The position numbers and the translations under genes were made by a program. From a virus, in IMG/VR virus record IMGVR_UViG_3300042922_001228, positions 1-26,706 of that record: 26,706 bases of DNA, one strand, 5' to 3'. Below the pieces are notes generated by a model. The model made no database searches and was not told the origin of the DNA. It worked only from the letters and a program-made list of their open reading frames with translations. Shown one piece after another: positions 1 to 6,273 of this stretch; the stretch's first letter is position 1; the number at the start of each line of letters is the position of its first letter.

Positions 1-41
1 TTCGTCATCTATTTACTCCTTAATATTTATAACGTGCTGAT

Positions 42-1462
42 TTAAACAATACCTGTTACGGTAAAGACTGTAATCACCACAAATACCGCTAATGTTTTAA
101 TTACTGTGACTGCAAAAATATCTTTATACGATTGTTTATGGGTTAACCCAGTAACAGCGAGTAAAGTAATAACAGCACCATTATGCGGAAGTGTATCCAT
201 ACCACCCGATGCCATCGCAACCACACGGTGCATAACTTCTGGTGGAATACCAGCGGCTAAAATCGCGGCGTTATAATGTTCAGCCATTGCACTTAAAGCG
301 ATACTCATACCACCAGAAGCTGAACCGGTAATACCTGCTAAAACGGTTGTGGTCACAGCCCCATTCACTAAAGGATTTGTAAGGTACTGCTCATTGCATG
401 GCTAATCAGAGTAAAGCCTGGTAATGACGCAATAATTGCCCCGAAACCATACTCAGAAGCTGTATTCATCACCGCTAAAAGTGAGCCGCCAATACTGGCA
501 TTAATGCCCTCTTTAAAGTTTGTCACTACACGCTGATAATCAAATAAAATTGCAGAAATAATCCCGACAATAAGTGCAAGGCCTACTGCCCAGATCGCAC
601 CAGTTTTAGCAACATCTACGGTGTAGTCAGCTAAACCAACAGCAGCAAAATCAAAACCATTTGGATACCACTCTTTGATTGCTTTAGACAAATATTTGTT
701 CATTACAGCAACAAGAATGAGGGGTACAAAAGCTAAGAACTGACGCGCCGTACTTCCATTATTTTGCAAGTTCATATCGCCTTCAATTTCTTGAGATGAG
801 GTATTGTCTACTCCAAAGCCAGAGTAGCCTTCACCTGCTTTTGCAGCAGCGCGGCGACGCCATTCTAAGTAAGCCAAACCCATGCATAGAACAAAAATTG
901 CACCAATAATTCCTAGAAATGGTGCGGCGTAAATATTGGTGCCAAAGAATGTGGTTGGAATTACGTTTTGGATTTGTGGCGTACCTGGCAATGCATCCAT
1001 GGTAAAGGTAAATGCTCCAAGCGCGATGGTTCCCGGAATTAATCGTTTTGGAATATTCGCTTGTCTAAATAGCTGGTTTGCAAATGGATAAATGGCAAAT
1101 ACAGCAACAAAAAGACTCACACCGCTATAGGTTAAAATTGCACCTAAAAGTACAACGGTTAAAATTGCTTTTTTTGCCCCAATCCATCTCACAATAGTTC
1201 GAGCAATAGACTCAGCAATTCCTGACATTTCAACGACTTTACCGAAAATTGCCCCCAGCAAAAACACAAGAAAGTAATCTTTAATAAAGCTCACCATTTT
1301 GGGCATAAAGACACCCGAATAAAACGGTAAAACATTGGCTGGATTAATGAGTAGAACAGCAAGTAAGGCACAAATGGGTGCCATGAGAATGACTGAAAAG
1401 CCCTTGTAAGCTGTATACATTAACAGCCCAAGCGAAAGTAGAATTACAAATAATTCCCACAT
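42..1462 (-). pseudogene. GntP-family permease, interrupted by one frameshift
   Basis: This is an inner-membrane transporter of the gluconate/H+ symporter (GntP) family. The N-terminal part (1462 down to about 368) starts MWELFVILLSLGLL and carries many hydrophobic helices with family-like segments such as GVSLFVAVFAIYPFA and DALPGTPQIQNVIP. It stops prematurely at TAG after SSTLQIL. The C-terminal part continues in another frame as NPLVNGAVTTTVLAGITGSA, which is a conserved GntP-like stretch, and ends at 42. Restoring one base near 370-380 (TTACAAAT to TTAACAAAT) joins the halves into about 473 residues, a normal family length. ATG at 1462 has a GGAG about 9 bases upstream. In Acinetobacter such permeases often neighbour 3-hydroxybutyrate dehydrogenase, so hydroxybutyrate is a possible substrate (recall, not shown here). 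A sequencing error would look the same as a true null allele. Confidence 0.85.
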
Positions 1463-1549
1463 ATATTCTTTCTCCATAAAGAATAAATATTTTAGAAATT
1501 CCATATCTATTTGATTAATTTTAAGTTTATTAGATTTATTTCGATGCCC

Positions 1550-1578
1550 TGCAAAATAAATGCAAAATTCCTGCAAAA
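1550..1578. promoter_or_regulatory. Three TGCAAAA direct repeats at 11-bp period upstream of the permease
   Basis: TGCAAAA (TTTTGCA on the minus strand) begins at 1550, 1561 and 1572, exactly one helical turn apart. The array lies 88-116 bp upstream of the permease start at 1462. This is a plausible place for an activator or repressor array. No regulator can be named from the sequence. Confidence 0.35.
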
Positions 1579-1786
1579 CAGTTAAATCTAATAATCATTT
1601 TACTGACATAAGTGACAACATCTATTTTGAAGTTTTCTATAAAGATTTCTTTTTAAGATGTTGTAATTTTCATGTAAATAACCCTTTAGACATTACATCT
1701 ATTAGAGTCATTTTTGTACTGATATTTGAGAGGAATTACAAAAGCATAAAAATATTAATTTTCTAGTTTTTATATGCTCATTACAT
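1577..1786. other. AT-rich intergenic stretch without a convincing gene
   Basis: No credible coding sequence is present; the one open frame on the plus strand is low-complexity. A 9-bp inverted repeat is visible, ACAACATCT at 1615-1623 and AGATGTTGT at 1656-1664. ACATCTATT also occurs twice, at 1618-1626 and 1695-1703. Because the tmRNA-like core is just to the right, these could be integrase arm-type sites, but that is a guess. Confidence 0.3.
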
Positions 1787-1812
1787 AAAAAAGCCCTCCG
1801 TAGAGAGCTTTT
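1787..1812 (-). terminator. Hairpin with T-run, likely end of the antirepressor transcript
   Basis: On the minus strand, AAGCTCTC, a four-base loop and GAGGGCTT form a stem with one mismatch, followed by TTTTTTAT. It lies 40 bp past the antirepressor stop codon, with the tmRNA-like core in between. If it belongs to the phage, phage DNA reaches left of the core. Confidence 0.5.
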
Positions 1813-1815
1813 AAA

Positions 1816-1844
1816 GACACGGGTTCAACTCCCGCCATCTCCAC
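1816..1844 (+). other. tmRNA (ssrA) 3'-end fragment, probable att core
   Basis: The stretch GACACGGGTTCAACTCCCGC followed by CATCTCCAC reproduces the T-arm and 3' acceptor strand of tmRNA; E. coli ssrA ends GACGCGGGTTCAACTCCCGC then CAGCTCCACCA. The terminal CCA is absent (CCACTG here) and no tmRNA 5' half, tag reading frame or D-arm lies to the left, so this is a fragment and not a working gene. The 3' end of ssrA is a common integration target for phages and islands, which makes an attachment-site remnant the simplest reading. The antirepressor gene ends 7 bp to its right. Confidence 0.7.
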
Positions 1845-1851
1845 TGAACTA

Positions 1852-2655
1852 TTAGTTTCTATTTAGCAAATGATAACGATCCATTGGAGGTAAATGCCAA
1901 GGATGAGTATCTATGCGTTTGTGGAGTTCGGCTCTCTTTTCTTTCTCGATGAATGACCAAGCTACAAAGCCACCATCATTGAAATAGTCATGGATTGCTG
2001 CGGCCATGTGTGGATTGATTCCTTTTACCGCAGGTCCAAATTGTCTCCACCACCCGCTTAACCAAGCTAGGTATATCGCCATGGCTCTAACATTGGTATC
2101 TAGTCCTGTATTACCGTTTTTATTGCTCATGAGAGCAATTAGGTTGTGTACATATTCAACAGCTACAGGAATTTGGTCAAATGGAATCTCATCTATACCT
2201 TCTACAGCAAACCGCTGGTGCACCAGTTTGTAGGCATCAGAGAAGTTCAGGTTTTTAGTTTTGGCCACTAGTAAGTGAATGGCATCGTTAAGTGATACAC
2301 GTTCAGATTTGTGAGTTTTATGTTTTGGTTGAACTTCCCGATCTAGAATATCTAAAACCCATTTACGGAATTCTTTAGCAATCGCAGTTTTTGCGAACAT
2401 AGCAATAAGATGGCAACCTCGAAGTGAAAAAACTCTTATAGATTGCAAACCACCATTTGTTTTCATTTCTACTAACCGAGTCATATTTGTAGAAAACTCT
2501 TCAATATTTCGATTAAACAGTTTAATTACAGCCGTTTCAGGATTTGCATATCTTAAGGCTAACCCAATTTGGGTTGCCCCTATCCATACCTGCCCATCAT
2601 CTATAGAAATTGGGTATAAGTTCACTTCATTAAATGTTAATGCTAGACTTGTCAT
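1852..2655 (-). CDS. ant: Phage antirepressor, BRO-N plus P22-AR-C type
   Basis: The protein has 267 residues. Residues about 8-108 look like a BRO-N DNA/protein-binding domain (VNLYPISIDDGQVWIGATQI, then SIRVFSLRGCHLIAMFAKT). Residues about 118-185 resemble the P22 antirepressor C-terminal domain (DAYKLVHQRFAVEGIDEIPF). An extra tail of about 80 residues follows. Antirepressors of this type inactivate the prophage repressor and trigger lytic growth. I chose ATG at 2655 because GAAGAG precedes it by about 7 bases; an in-frame GTG at 2670 has no such site. It lies 65 bp downstream of the Arc-like gene on the same strand, as ant follows arc in P22. Translation is probably controlled by the predicted antisense RNA that covers its ribosome binding site. 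The family call is firm; the immI role is inferred from context. Confidence 0.85.
   Translation of the reverse strand: MTSLALTFNEVNLYPISIDDGQVWIGATQIGLALRYANPETAVIKLFNRNIEEFSTNMTRLVEMKTNGGLQSIRVFSLRGCHLIAMFAKTAIAKEFRKWVLDILDREVQPKHKTHKSERVSLNDAIHLLVAKTKNLNFSDAYKLVHQRFAVEGIDEIPFDQIPVAVEYVHNLIALMSNKNGNTGLDTNVRAMAIYLAWLSGWWRQFGPAVKGINPHMAAAIHDYFNDGGFVAWSFIEKEKRAELHKRIDTHPWHLPPMDRYHLLNRN
2621..2649 (+). promoter_or_regulatory. Predicted promoter of the sar-like antisense RNA
   Basis: TTCACT at 2621-2626, a 17-base spacer and TAGACT at 2644-2649, with an extended TG one base before the -10 box. Both boxes match consensus at 4 of 6 positions. It lies inside the 5' end of ant, pointing away from it, where P22 has Psar. 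Predicted transcription start is about 2656. Confidence 0.4.
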
Positions 2656-2722
2656 ATCTGATCTCTTCACCGAGTTGGATAGAAGCCCCTAGTCCGCCAA
2701 GATTCAGGGGCTTCATTGTTTT
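2656..2722 (+). ncRNA. Predicted sar-like antisense RNA over the ant ribosome binding site
   Basis: A transcript from about 2656 would be complementary to the ant leader, including the GAAGAG ribosome binding site. It would end in a perfect 9-bp hairpin, GAAGCCCCT at 2682-2690 and AGGGGCTTC at 2706-2714, followed by ATTGTTTT. The expected length is about 65-70 nt. P22 encodes a small antisense RNA, sar, of about this size in the same arc-ant intercistronic position, and it represses ant translation. The hairpin is seen directly; the RNA itself is inferred. Confidence 0.45.
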
Positions 2723-2879
2723 AATTCGTTTGAGTTAATAACTTGGAACGAGTTTCTTCTAAAGTTTTAACAATAAAATTATTTAAAGAGCGTCCATCTT
2801 TTTTCGCCTGCTCTTTTAAAAAAATTTTTAAATCTTGTGGTAGACGCAAGTTATATTGCGGATTTTTATGCTTACTCAT
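2721..2879 (-). CDS. Arc-like ribbon-helix-helix repressor, 52 residues
   Basis: This short gene reads MSKHKNPQYNLRLPQDLK at its N-terminus and has GRSLNNFIVKTLEE further on. That is the Arc/Mnt ribbon-helix-helix pattern: a beta strand (QYNLRLP) for major-groove contact, then a helix with GRSxN and a second helix. P22 Arc has 53 residues with QFNLRWP and GRSVNSEI at the equivalent places. ATG at 2879 is preceded by GAGAAG. It is the first gene of the arc-ant transcript and probably damps it by binding the operators upstream. The family is clear; the role is from the immI layout. Confidence 0.85.
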   Translation of the reverse strand: MSKHKNPQYNLRLPQDLKIFLKEQAKKDGRSLNNFIVKTLEETRSKLLTQTN

Positions 2880-2898
2880 AATTTCTTCTCAAAATAAT

Positions 2899-2936
2899 AG
2901 CCGATGGCTACCATTTAAATTTAATACCCATCGGCT
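2899..2936. promoter_or_regulatory. Operator-like repeats in the arc-ant promoter
   Basis: AGCCGATGG at 2899-2907 and CCATCGGCT at 2928-2936 form a perfect 9-bp inverted repeat. The 10-bp sequence GGCTACCATT also occurs twice as a direct repeat (2906-2915 and 2933-2942). The repeats straddle the predicted -10 box of the minus-strand promoter, so a repressor bound here would block arc-ant transcription. Confidence 0.55.
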
Positions 2937-2947
2937 ACCATTGTCAA
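2919..2947 (-). promoter_or_regulatory. Predicted arc-ant promoter (Pant-like)
   Basis: On the minus strand a consensus TTGACA (2947-2942), a 17-base spacer and TTAAAT (2924-2919) form a sigma-70 promoter with its start near 2912, about 33 bp before the Arc-like ATG. Its -35 box overlaps that of the divergent promoter. Confidence 0.55.
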
Positions 2948-2969
2948 TACCCACTAGACACTATTTAAT
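2941..2969 (+). promoter_or_regulatory. Predicted mnt-like promoter (Pmnt-like)
   Basis: TTGTCA at 2941-2946, a 17-base spacer and TTTAAT at 2964-2969; both boxes match consensus at 5 of 6 positions. Predicted start is about 2976, just before the palindrome at 2979-2994. The -35 boxes of the two divergent promoters overlap, so their use should be mutually exclusive. Confidence 0.55.
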
Positions 2970-2978
2970 ATGTATACA

Positions 2979-2994
2979 TGTCCACATGTGGACA
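2979..2994. promoter_or_regulatory. Perfect 16-bp palindrome at the mnt-like transcription start
   Basis: TGTCCACATGTGGACA is a perfect palindrome about 4-19 bp after the predicted plus-strand start. It differs in sequence from the repeats at 2899-2936, which suggests that a second repressor, or a different contact mode, acts here. Autoregulation of the Mnt-like gene is the simplest idea. Confidence 0.55.
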
Positions 2995-3035
2995 ATTAAT
3001 TGATTTATTCTTTCTACTTCAAGAGTATACAGAGC

Positions 3036-3320
3036 ATGAGTAGCGGTCATTTAAATGCACAATATAATTTAAGACTTCCTGATGACTTGAAGCAAAAAAT
3101 TGCTCAATCTGCAAAAGAACTGAACCGATCAATGAACGCGGATATAGTGGCTAGACTCGAAAGCAGCTTTGAACATAAAAACATTGATAATTTGGAAGAT
3201 ATTCCTTTAGAAAAACTTTTATCTGCAGTAATGGAGAAATTAGGAAAAAACTCTTTGAGCCTAACGCGTGAAGAAATTGCACGGGGTAAAGAGTTAGCAA
3301 AAAAAAATGAAAAAAACTAA
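3036..3320 (+). CDS. Mnt-like Arc-family repressor, 94 residues
   Basis: The N-terminus contains QYNLRLPDDLK and LNRSMNADIVARLE, the ribbon-helix-helix signature of Arc/Mnt proteins. P22 Mnt (82 residues) has FNFRMP and GRSMNSEL at the same spacing. A charged C-terminal half, about residues 50-94, could be the oligomerising helix found in Mnt. The gene is divergent from the arc-ant pair, as mnt is in P22, and probably holds the module silent in the lysogen. ATG at 3036 fits the family N-terminus; a TTG at 3000 would add 12 unrelated residues. Its ribosome binding site is weak. The pairing with Arc and Ant supports the role but does not prove it. Confidence 0.8.
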   Translation: MSSGHLNAQYNLRLPDDLKQKIAQSAKELNRSMNADIVARLESSFEHKNIDNLEDIPLEKLLSAVMEKLGKNSLSLTREEIARGKELAKKNEKN

Positions 3321-3557
3321 CTTTAGTTAGAGTTTGGGACTTAATCTAAGTTAGCTTTGAAAATTATCTTTAAACTTTATAAGGAAATTATTATTTGTAA
3401 TAATCGCACTTCTAAAGAAAGAATTTATCAAAAAAAGTGAAAAAAATAGATGGTGGTAGCTATGATTGAGATTATTGTTGGTACATAATTTTTAGGCGTA
3501 AGCATTTTAAATATTAACTTACTAAGAACATATTTATAATTAATTTGGAGTCTTAAC
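3321..3557. other. AT-rich gap without a convincing gene
   Basis: Just after the Mnt-like stop there is a small stem, CTAAC-TTTA-GTTAG (about 3318-3331), without a clear T-run. A 12-codon frame at 3450-3488 reads MVVAMIEIIVGT. Past its stop the same frame continues FLGVSILNINLL, so it could be a decayed membrane peptide. I do not call a gene here. Confidence 0.3.
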
Positions 3558-4682
3558 TTGAATTTATTTACCCCAATTGTTAATTCTGATAAACAACATG
3601 ATATTTTTAAACTACTAATTAATCCACAATTATATGCTGAGAGAGATGTTATTAATGATTGGGCGAGTGGATTTATAGATAGAGATAAAAAATTTGTAAA
3701 AGAATTTCAAACTACATTTGAATCATCATTTTTAGAACTTTATTTAAATAAAATATTAAAAGAAGATAATGTAAAATTGAATTTTTCATATCATGCACCC
3801 GACTTTGTTTGTGATAAAGATGGTGAAGAATTTTGTATTGAAGCAACTATAGCCAATCCAGAACAAGACGGTCTTCCAGCATATGGTTTTACTGAAAGTC
3901 ATATATCTTTTGATATTGATTTCGCAGAGTTTAATAGAAAGTCTATCATTAGAATTGCAAACTCCATCATTGTAAAAGCAAGAAAATTTAAAAGTTCTTA
4001 TAGTAATTTATCTCATGTATTAGGTAAGCCCTTTTTACTTGGATTAAACTCTTTTGATAGACCACATTCGCACTTTACTGGGCACCGTGGAATCATTGCT
4101 GTTCTCTATGGAATTTATTTAAATGAGGAAAAAGCTATAGCTGAAAACCTAAGTTTTATCCCTCAAGAAAGGATGGATTTTGTTGAAAAAAGTAATGGAG
4201 CTGAAATTCCTTTAGGTTTCTTTACCACACCAGAATATGAATATATTAGTGCTATTATTTATAATCCATATGCAACTTGGGGGAAAGTACGTGCACTAGC
4301 TGAAGTCTCTGATACTAATAAATATTGTATATTTAATGCGATATATACTAGAGACAATGAAATGGAAGAAAGCTTAATTCCGGATATTCATACTGGGATA
4401 ATAAAAGAAAAATATAAGGAGTCAATATTTGATGGACTTTATGTATTGCATAATCCATTTGCAAAATATCCTATGCCAGCAAACTTATTTAATGACCCTT
4501 TAATAGCTCATATGATTATAGATGAATCTGGTCATTTAGTTGAGCGAATTACTGGTAAGTTTTTACTATCTCGTAGCTTAATTTGCCCAGACTCTCAAAC
4601 ATTACCTCAAAAATATAGAGAAGCTCTAGATAATTTTATTGAAAACTTAAAAAAAAATTATACATATAAAAAAGCACCCTAG
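3558..4682 (+). CDS. PD-(D/E)xK-like nuclease-fold protein, unknown function
   Basis: The 374-residue protein shows the order expected of a restriction-endonuclease fold: a helix with FESSFLELYL (residues 54-63, Glu55 or Glu60), then APDF (Asp82), then FCIEAT (Glu95). The usual Lys of the ExK motif is replaced by Thr97; Lys140 in a following helix (NSIIVKARKFK) could substitute, as in families with a migrated lysine. No signal peptide or membrane segment is seen. The start is TTG at 3558, supported by GGAG 7 bases upstream. The gene stands alone, facing a DUF4062 gene across a shared terminator, in a block more AT-rich than the tail genes. It is likely accessory cargo, possibly anti-phage. 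The fold call is moderate and the function is unknown. Confidence 0.6.
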   Translation: MNLFTPIVNSDKQHDIFKLLINPQLYAERDVINDWASGFIDRDKKFVKEFQTTFESSFLELYLNKILKEDNVKLNFSYHAPDFVCDKDGEEFCIEATIANPEQDGLPAYGFTESHISFDIDFAEFNRKSIIRIANSIIVKARKFKSSYSNLSHVLGKPFLLGLNSFDRPHSHFTGHRGIIAVLYGIYLNEEKAIAENLSFIPQERMDFVEKSNGAEIPLGFFTTPEYEYISAIIYNPYATWGKVRALAEVSDTNKYCIFNAIYTRDNEMEESLIPDIHTGIIKEKYKESIFDGLYVLHNPFAKYPMPANLFNDPLIAHMIIDESGHLVERITGKFLLSRSLICPDSQTLPQKYREALDNFIENLKKNYTYKKAP

Positions 4683-4693
4683 AGTGCTTTTTT
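4668..4693. terminator. Bidirectional terminator between convergent genes
   Basis: AAAAAAGCAC, a six-base loop and GTGCTTTTTT form a 10-bp stem with T-runs on both strands. It overlaps the stop codon of the plus-strand gene and lies 24 bp past the stop of the DUF4062 gene. Confidence 0.85.
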
Positions 4694-4716
4694 CTTAAAT
4701 TAGATAATTTTATAAA

Positions 4717-5892
4717 TTAATTTTCAGAATCATTTTCATCATCTCTCTGTATTAATATTTTTTCATTATTTATAGAAATATAATATTCAAATGGTTCTCT
4801 TATATAACGTAAAAATGACATAGATGGCCGTATATCAACTAATGCATCAACAATTATTTCTTTTGTACTTTCATTCAATTTAATAAAAGAATCCCAATCT
4901 AATGAAATATTATTAAGAAAATCTATGGGCATTCTTAACTCAAAAAATGTTCTATCTTCTTTAATTAATAATACTTTTGATCTGATACCGGGACTCCTAA
5001 AATTAAACATTATTTCAGGATGTTGATTTAAATCTATAATCTCTACAATTCCTACATGTTTTAAAAGATTATCCCACGAGTAAAGCCCTTTTGTTAGTTC
5101 TGAATTGCTTAAACCAATAACTTTTAAAAAATCAACAAGACGTCTATATTTAACTACTCCTCGAGCGATCTCTCTTTCGTTAGTATTGCTAATTGATGTG
5201 ATAATTGCTGTTTTTAAATCTTCAAATTGTTCTGTAAGGTTTTCAATACGTTTAGCTTCAAATGCTTTATTTCTTTGTTCTTGAACTAGCCTTTGAAACA
5301 GAGATGACCACTGTCTTTTTAAAATATCTTCAATATCTTGGAGTTTAGAAAAAGGATGAACACTATTTCCTTTAATTCTATGCCGTAGGAAATTAATAAA
5401 CTCAAAAATAAATAAAGCTGTATGAGGCTTTTCAATTGATGGAAAAATAATTTCTTCTATAATTGGCTTATCTTTATTTTTTTCATACAGTGAATGATCA
5501 TGCATGACACCTGCATCAATAAAAGTATAAATAGGAATATCTGATTGAACAGCTTTAAGTATTTCTAATTGGGTTATAGACAAATTTTCTTGCTTCTTTA
5601 GAGTTTCGATGCTACGACTTTCTTTTTTTAAGTTTTCAAAATCTAAGCCTGCCAATGCATCGGGCACTACTTTACCACCAAATCTTGAACCAATTATTAA
5701 TACAACTACATCAGCAGAACCAACCTCATCTACACAACTTGTATGAGTATGAGTTCTGGGATCATAAAGTAAATCACTATAGTCACTCATGAATGGTTCA
5801 TGACCAAGATTTTGTATAAAAATACGTAATTGCGAGCGAATAACTGATAGATCATAACAAGTAGACGAAACAAAAACCCTCAATCCAGCCAT
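4717..5892 (-). CDS. DUF4062-domain protein, possible defence sensor
   Basis: The 391-residue protein opens with a DUF4062 signature: LRVFVSSTCYDL (about residues 4-15), then SADVVVLIIGSRFGG (about 62-76) and SITQLEILKA (about 104-113). DUF4062 is a Rossmann-like, TIR-related domain often fused to STAND NTPases or other effectors in conflict systems. Here no NTPase P-loop is visible. Instead a likely coiled coil follows (about residues 195-235), then a C-terminal domain I do not recognise. I chose ATG at 5892 because GGGGAG lies just upstream; a TTG at 5904 would destroy that spacing. The gene has its own strand and terminator, like a moron. Domain identity is confident; an anti-phage role is inference. 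Confidence 0.75.
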   Translation of the reverse strand: MAGLRVFVSSTCYDLSVIRSQLRIFIQNLGHEPFMSDYSDLLYDPRTHTHTSCVDEVGSADVVVLIIGSRFGGKVVPDALAGLDFENLKKESRSIETLKKQENLSITQLEILKAVQSDIPIYTFIDAGVMHDHSLYEKNKDKPIIEEIIFPSIEKPHTALFIFEFINFLRHRIKGNSVHPFSKLQDIEDILKRQWSSLFQRLVQEQRNKAFEAKRIENLTEQFEDLKTAIITSISNTNEREIARGVVKYRRLVDFLKVIGLSNSELTKGLYSWDNLLKHVGIVEIIDLNQHPEIMFNFRSPGIRSKVLLIKEDRTFFELRMPIDFLNNISLDWDSFIKLNESTKEIIVDALVDIRPSMSFLRYIREPFEYYISINNEKILIQRDDENDSEN

Positions 5893-6046
5893 AACTCTCC
5901 CCAAAAAGATAATTTATTAAAAAACGTTAAAACTTAGAATATTTAATCAAGCGTTACTTAAAAAGTTACTTATAATATTAAACTTACTAAATTAATTATT
6001 CTTCGTTTTAAGACTAATATAATGATTTGTCAACCAAAATATTCGA

Positions 6047-6177
6047 TTATTTCAACGGTTTGTCAACTAACAACCTTAGCCCAATATTACCTACTTCTAG
6101 GGCCATTAGACGTAAATCGGCACTTATCTTTTTTTAGGATCCCATGCATTTCTGGATTCAGCCCAAGCTTTTTTCAT
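6047..6177 (-). pseudogene. Relic or slippage-dependent small ORF, about 43 residues
   Basis: On the minus strand an ATG at 6177 reads MKKAWAESRNAWDPKKR and stops. A second frame right after it reads ISADLRLMALEVGNIGLRLL and then VDKPLK before a stop at 6047-6049. One extra A in the run of seven A at about 6129-6135 would join the two into a single 43-residue peptide. The amino-acid composition looks protein-like on both sides of the break. No ribosome binding site precedes the ATG, but TATAAT lies 8 bp upstream of it. I do not recognise the family. It could be the decayed 3' end of a lost gene, a sequencing error in a homopolymer, or translational slippage. Confidence 0.45.
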
Positions 6178-6273
6178 AGTAGTATTATAAAAAATATTTA
6201 TTTTTAAATGCACTATTTAGATGTATTTAATTATTTACAGCCTACTTAAAACTGATAATTGGACTTAAGAAAT

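Noticed and set aside
1560-1766. 68-residue plus-strand open frame
   Set aside because: Low-complexity AT-rich sequence, no ribosome binding site, overlaps the permease upstream repeats.
1816-1844. Intact tRNA or tmRNA gene
   Set aside because: Only the T-arm and acceptor strand are present; no 5' half and no CCA.
2006-2233. 75-residue plus-strand frame
   Set aside because: Antisense to the well-supported antirepressor gene.
2743-3003. 86-residue plus-strand frame
   Set aside because: Antisense to the Arc-like gene and runs through the promoter region.
6022-6207. 61-residue plus-strand frame
   Set aside because: No ribosome binding site; the opposite strand gives the more protein-like reading (relic at 6047-6177).
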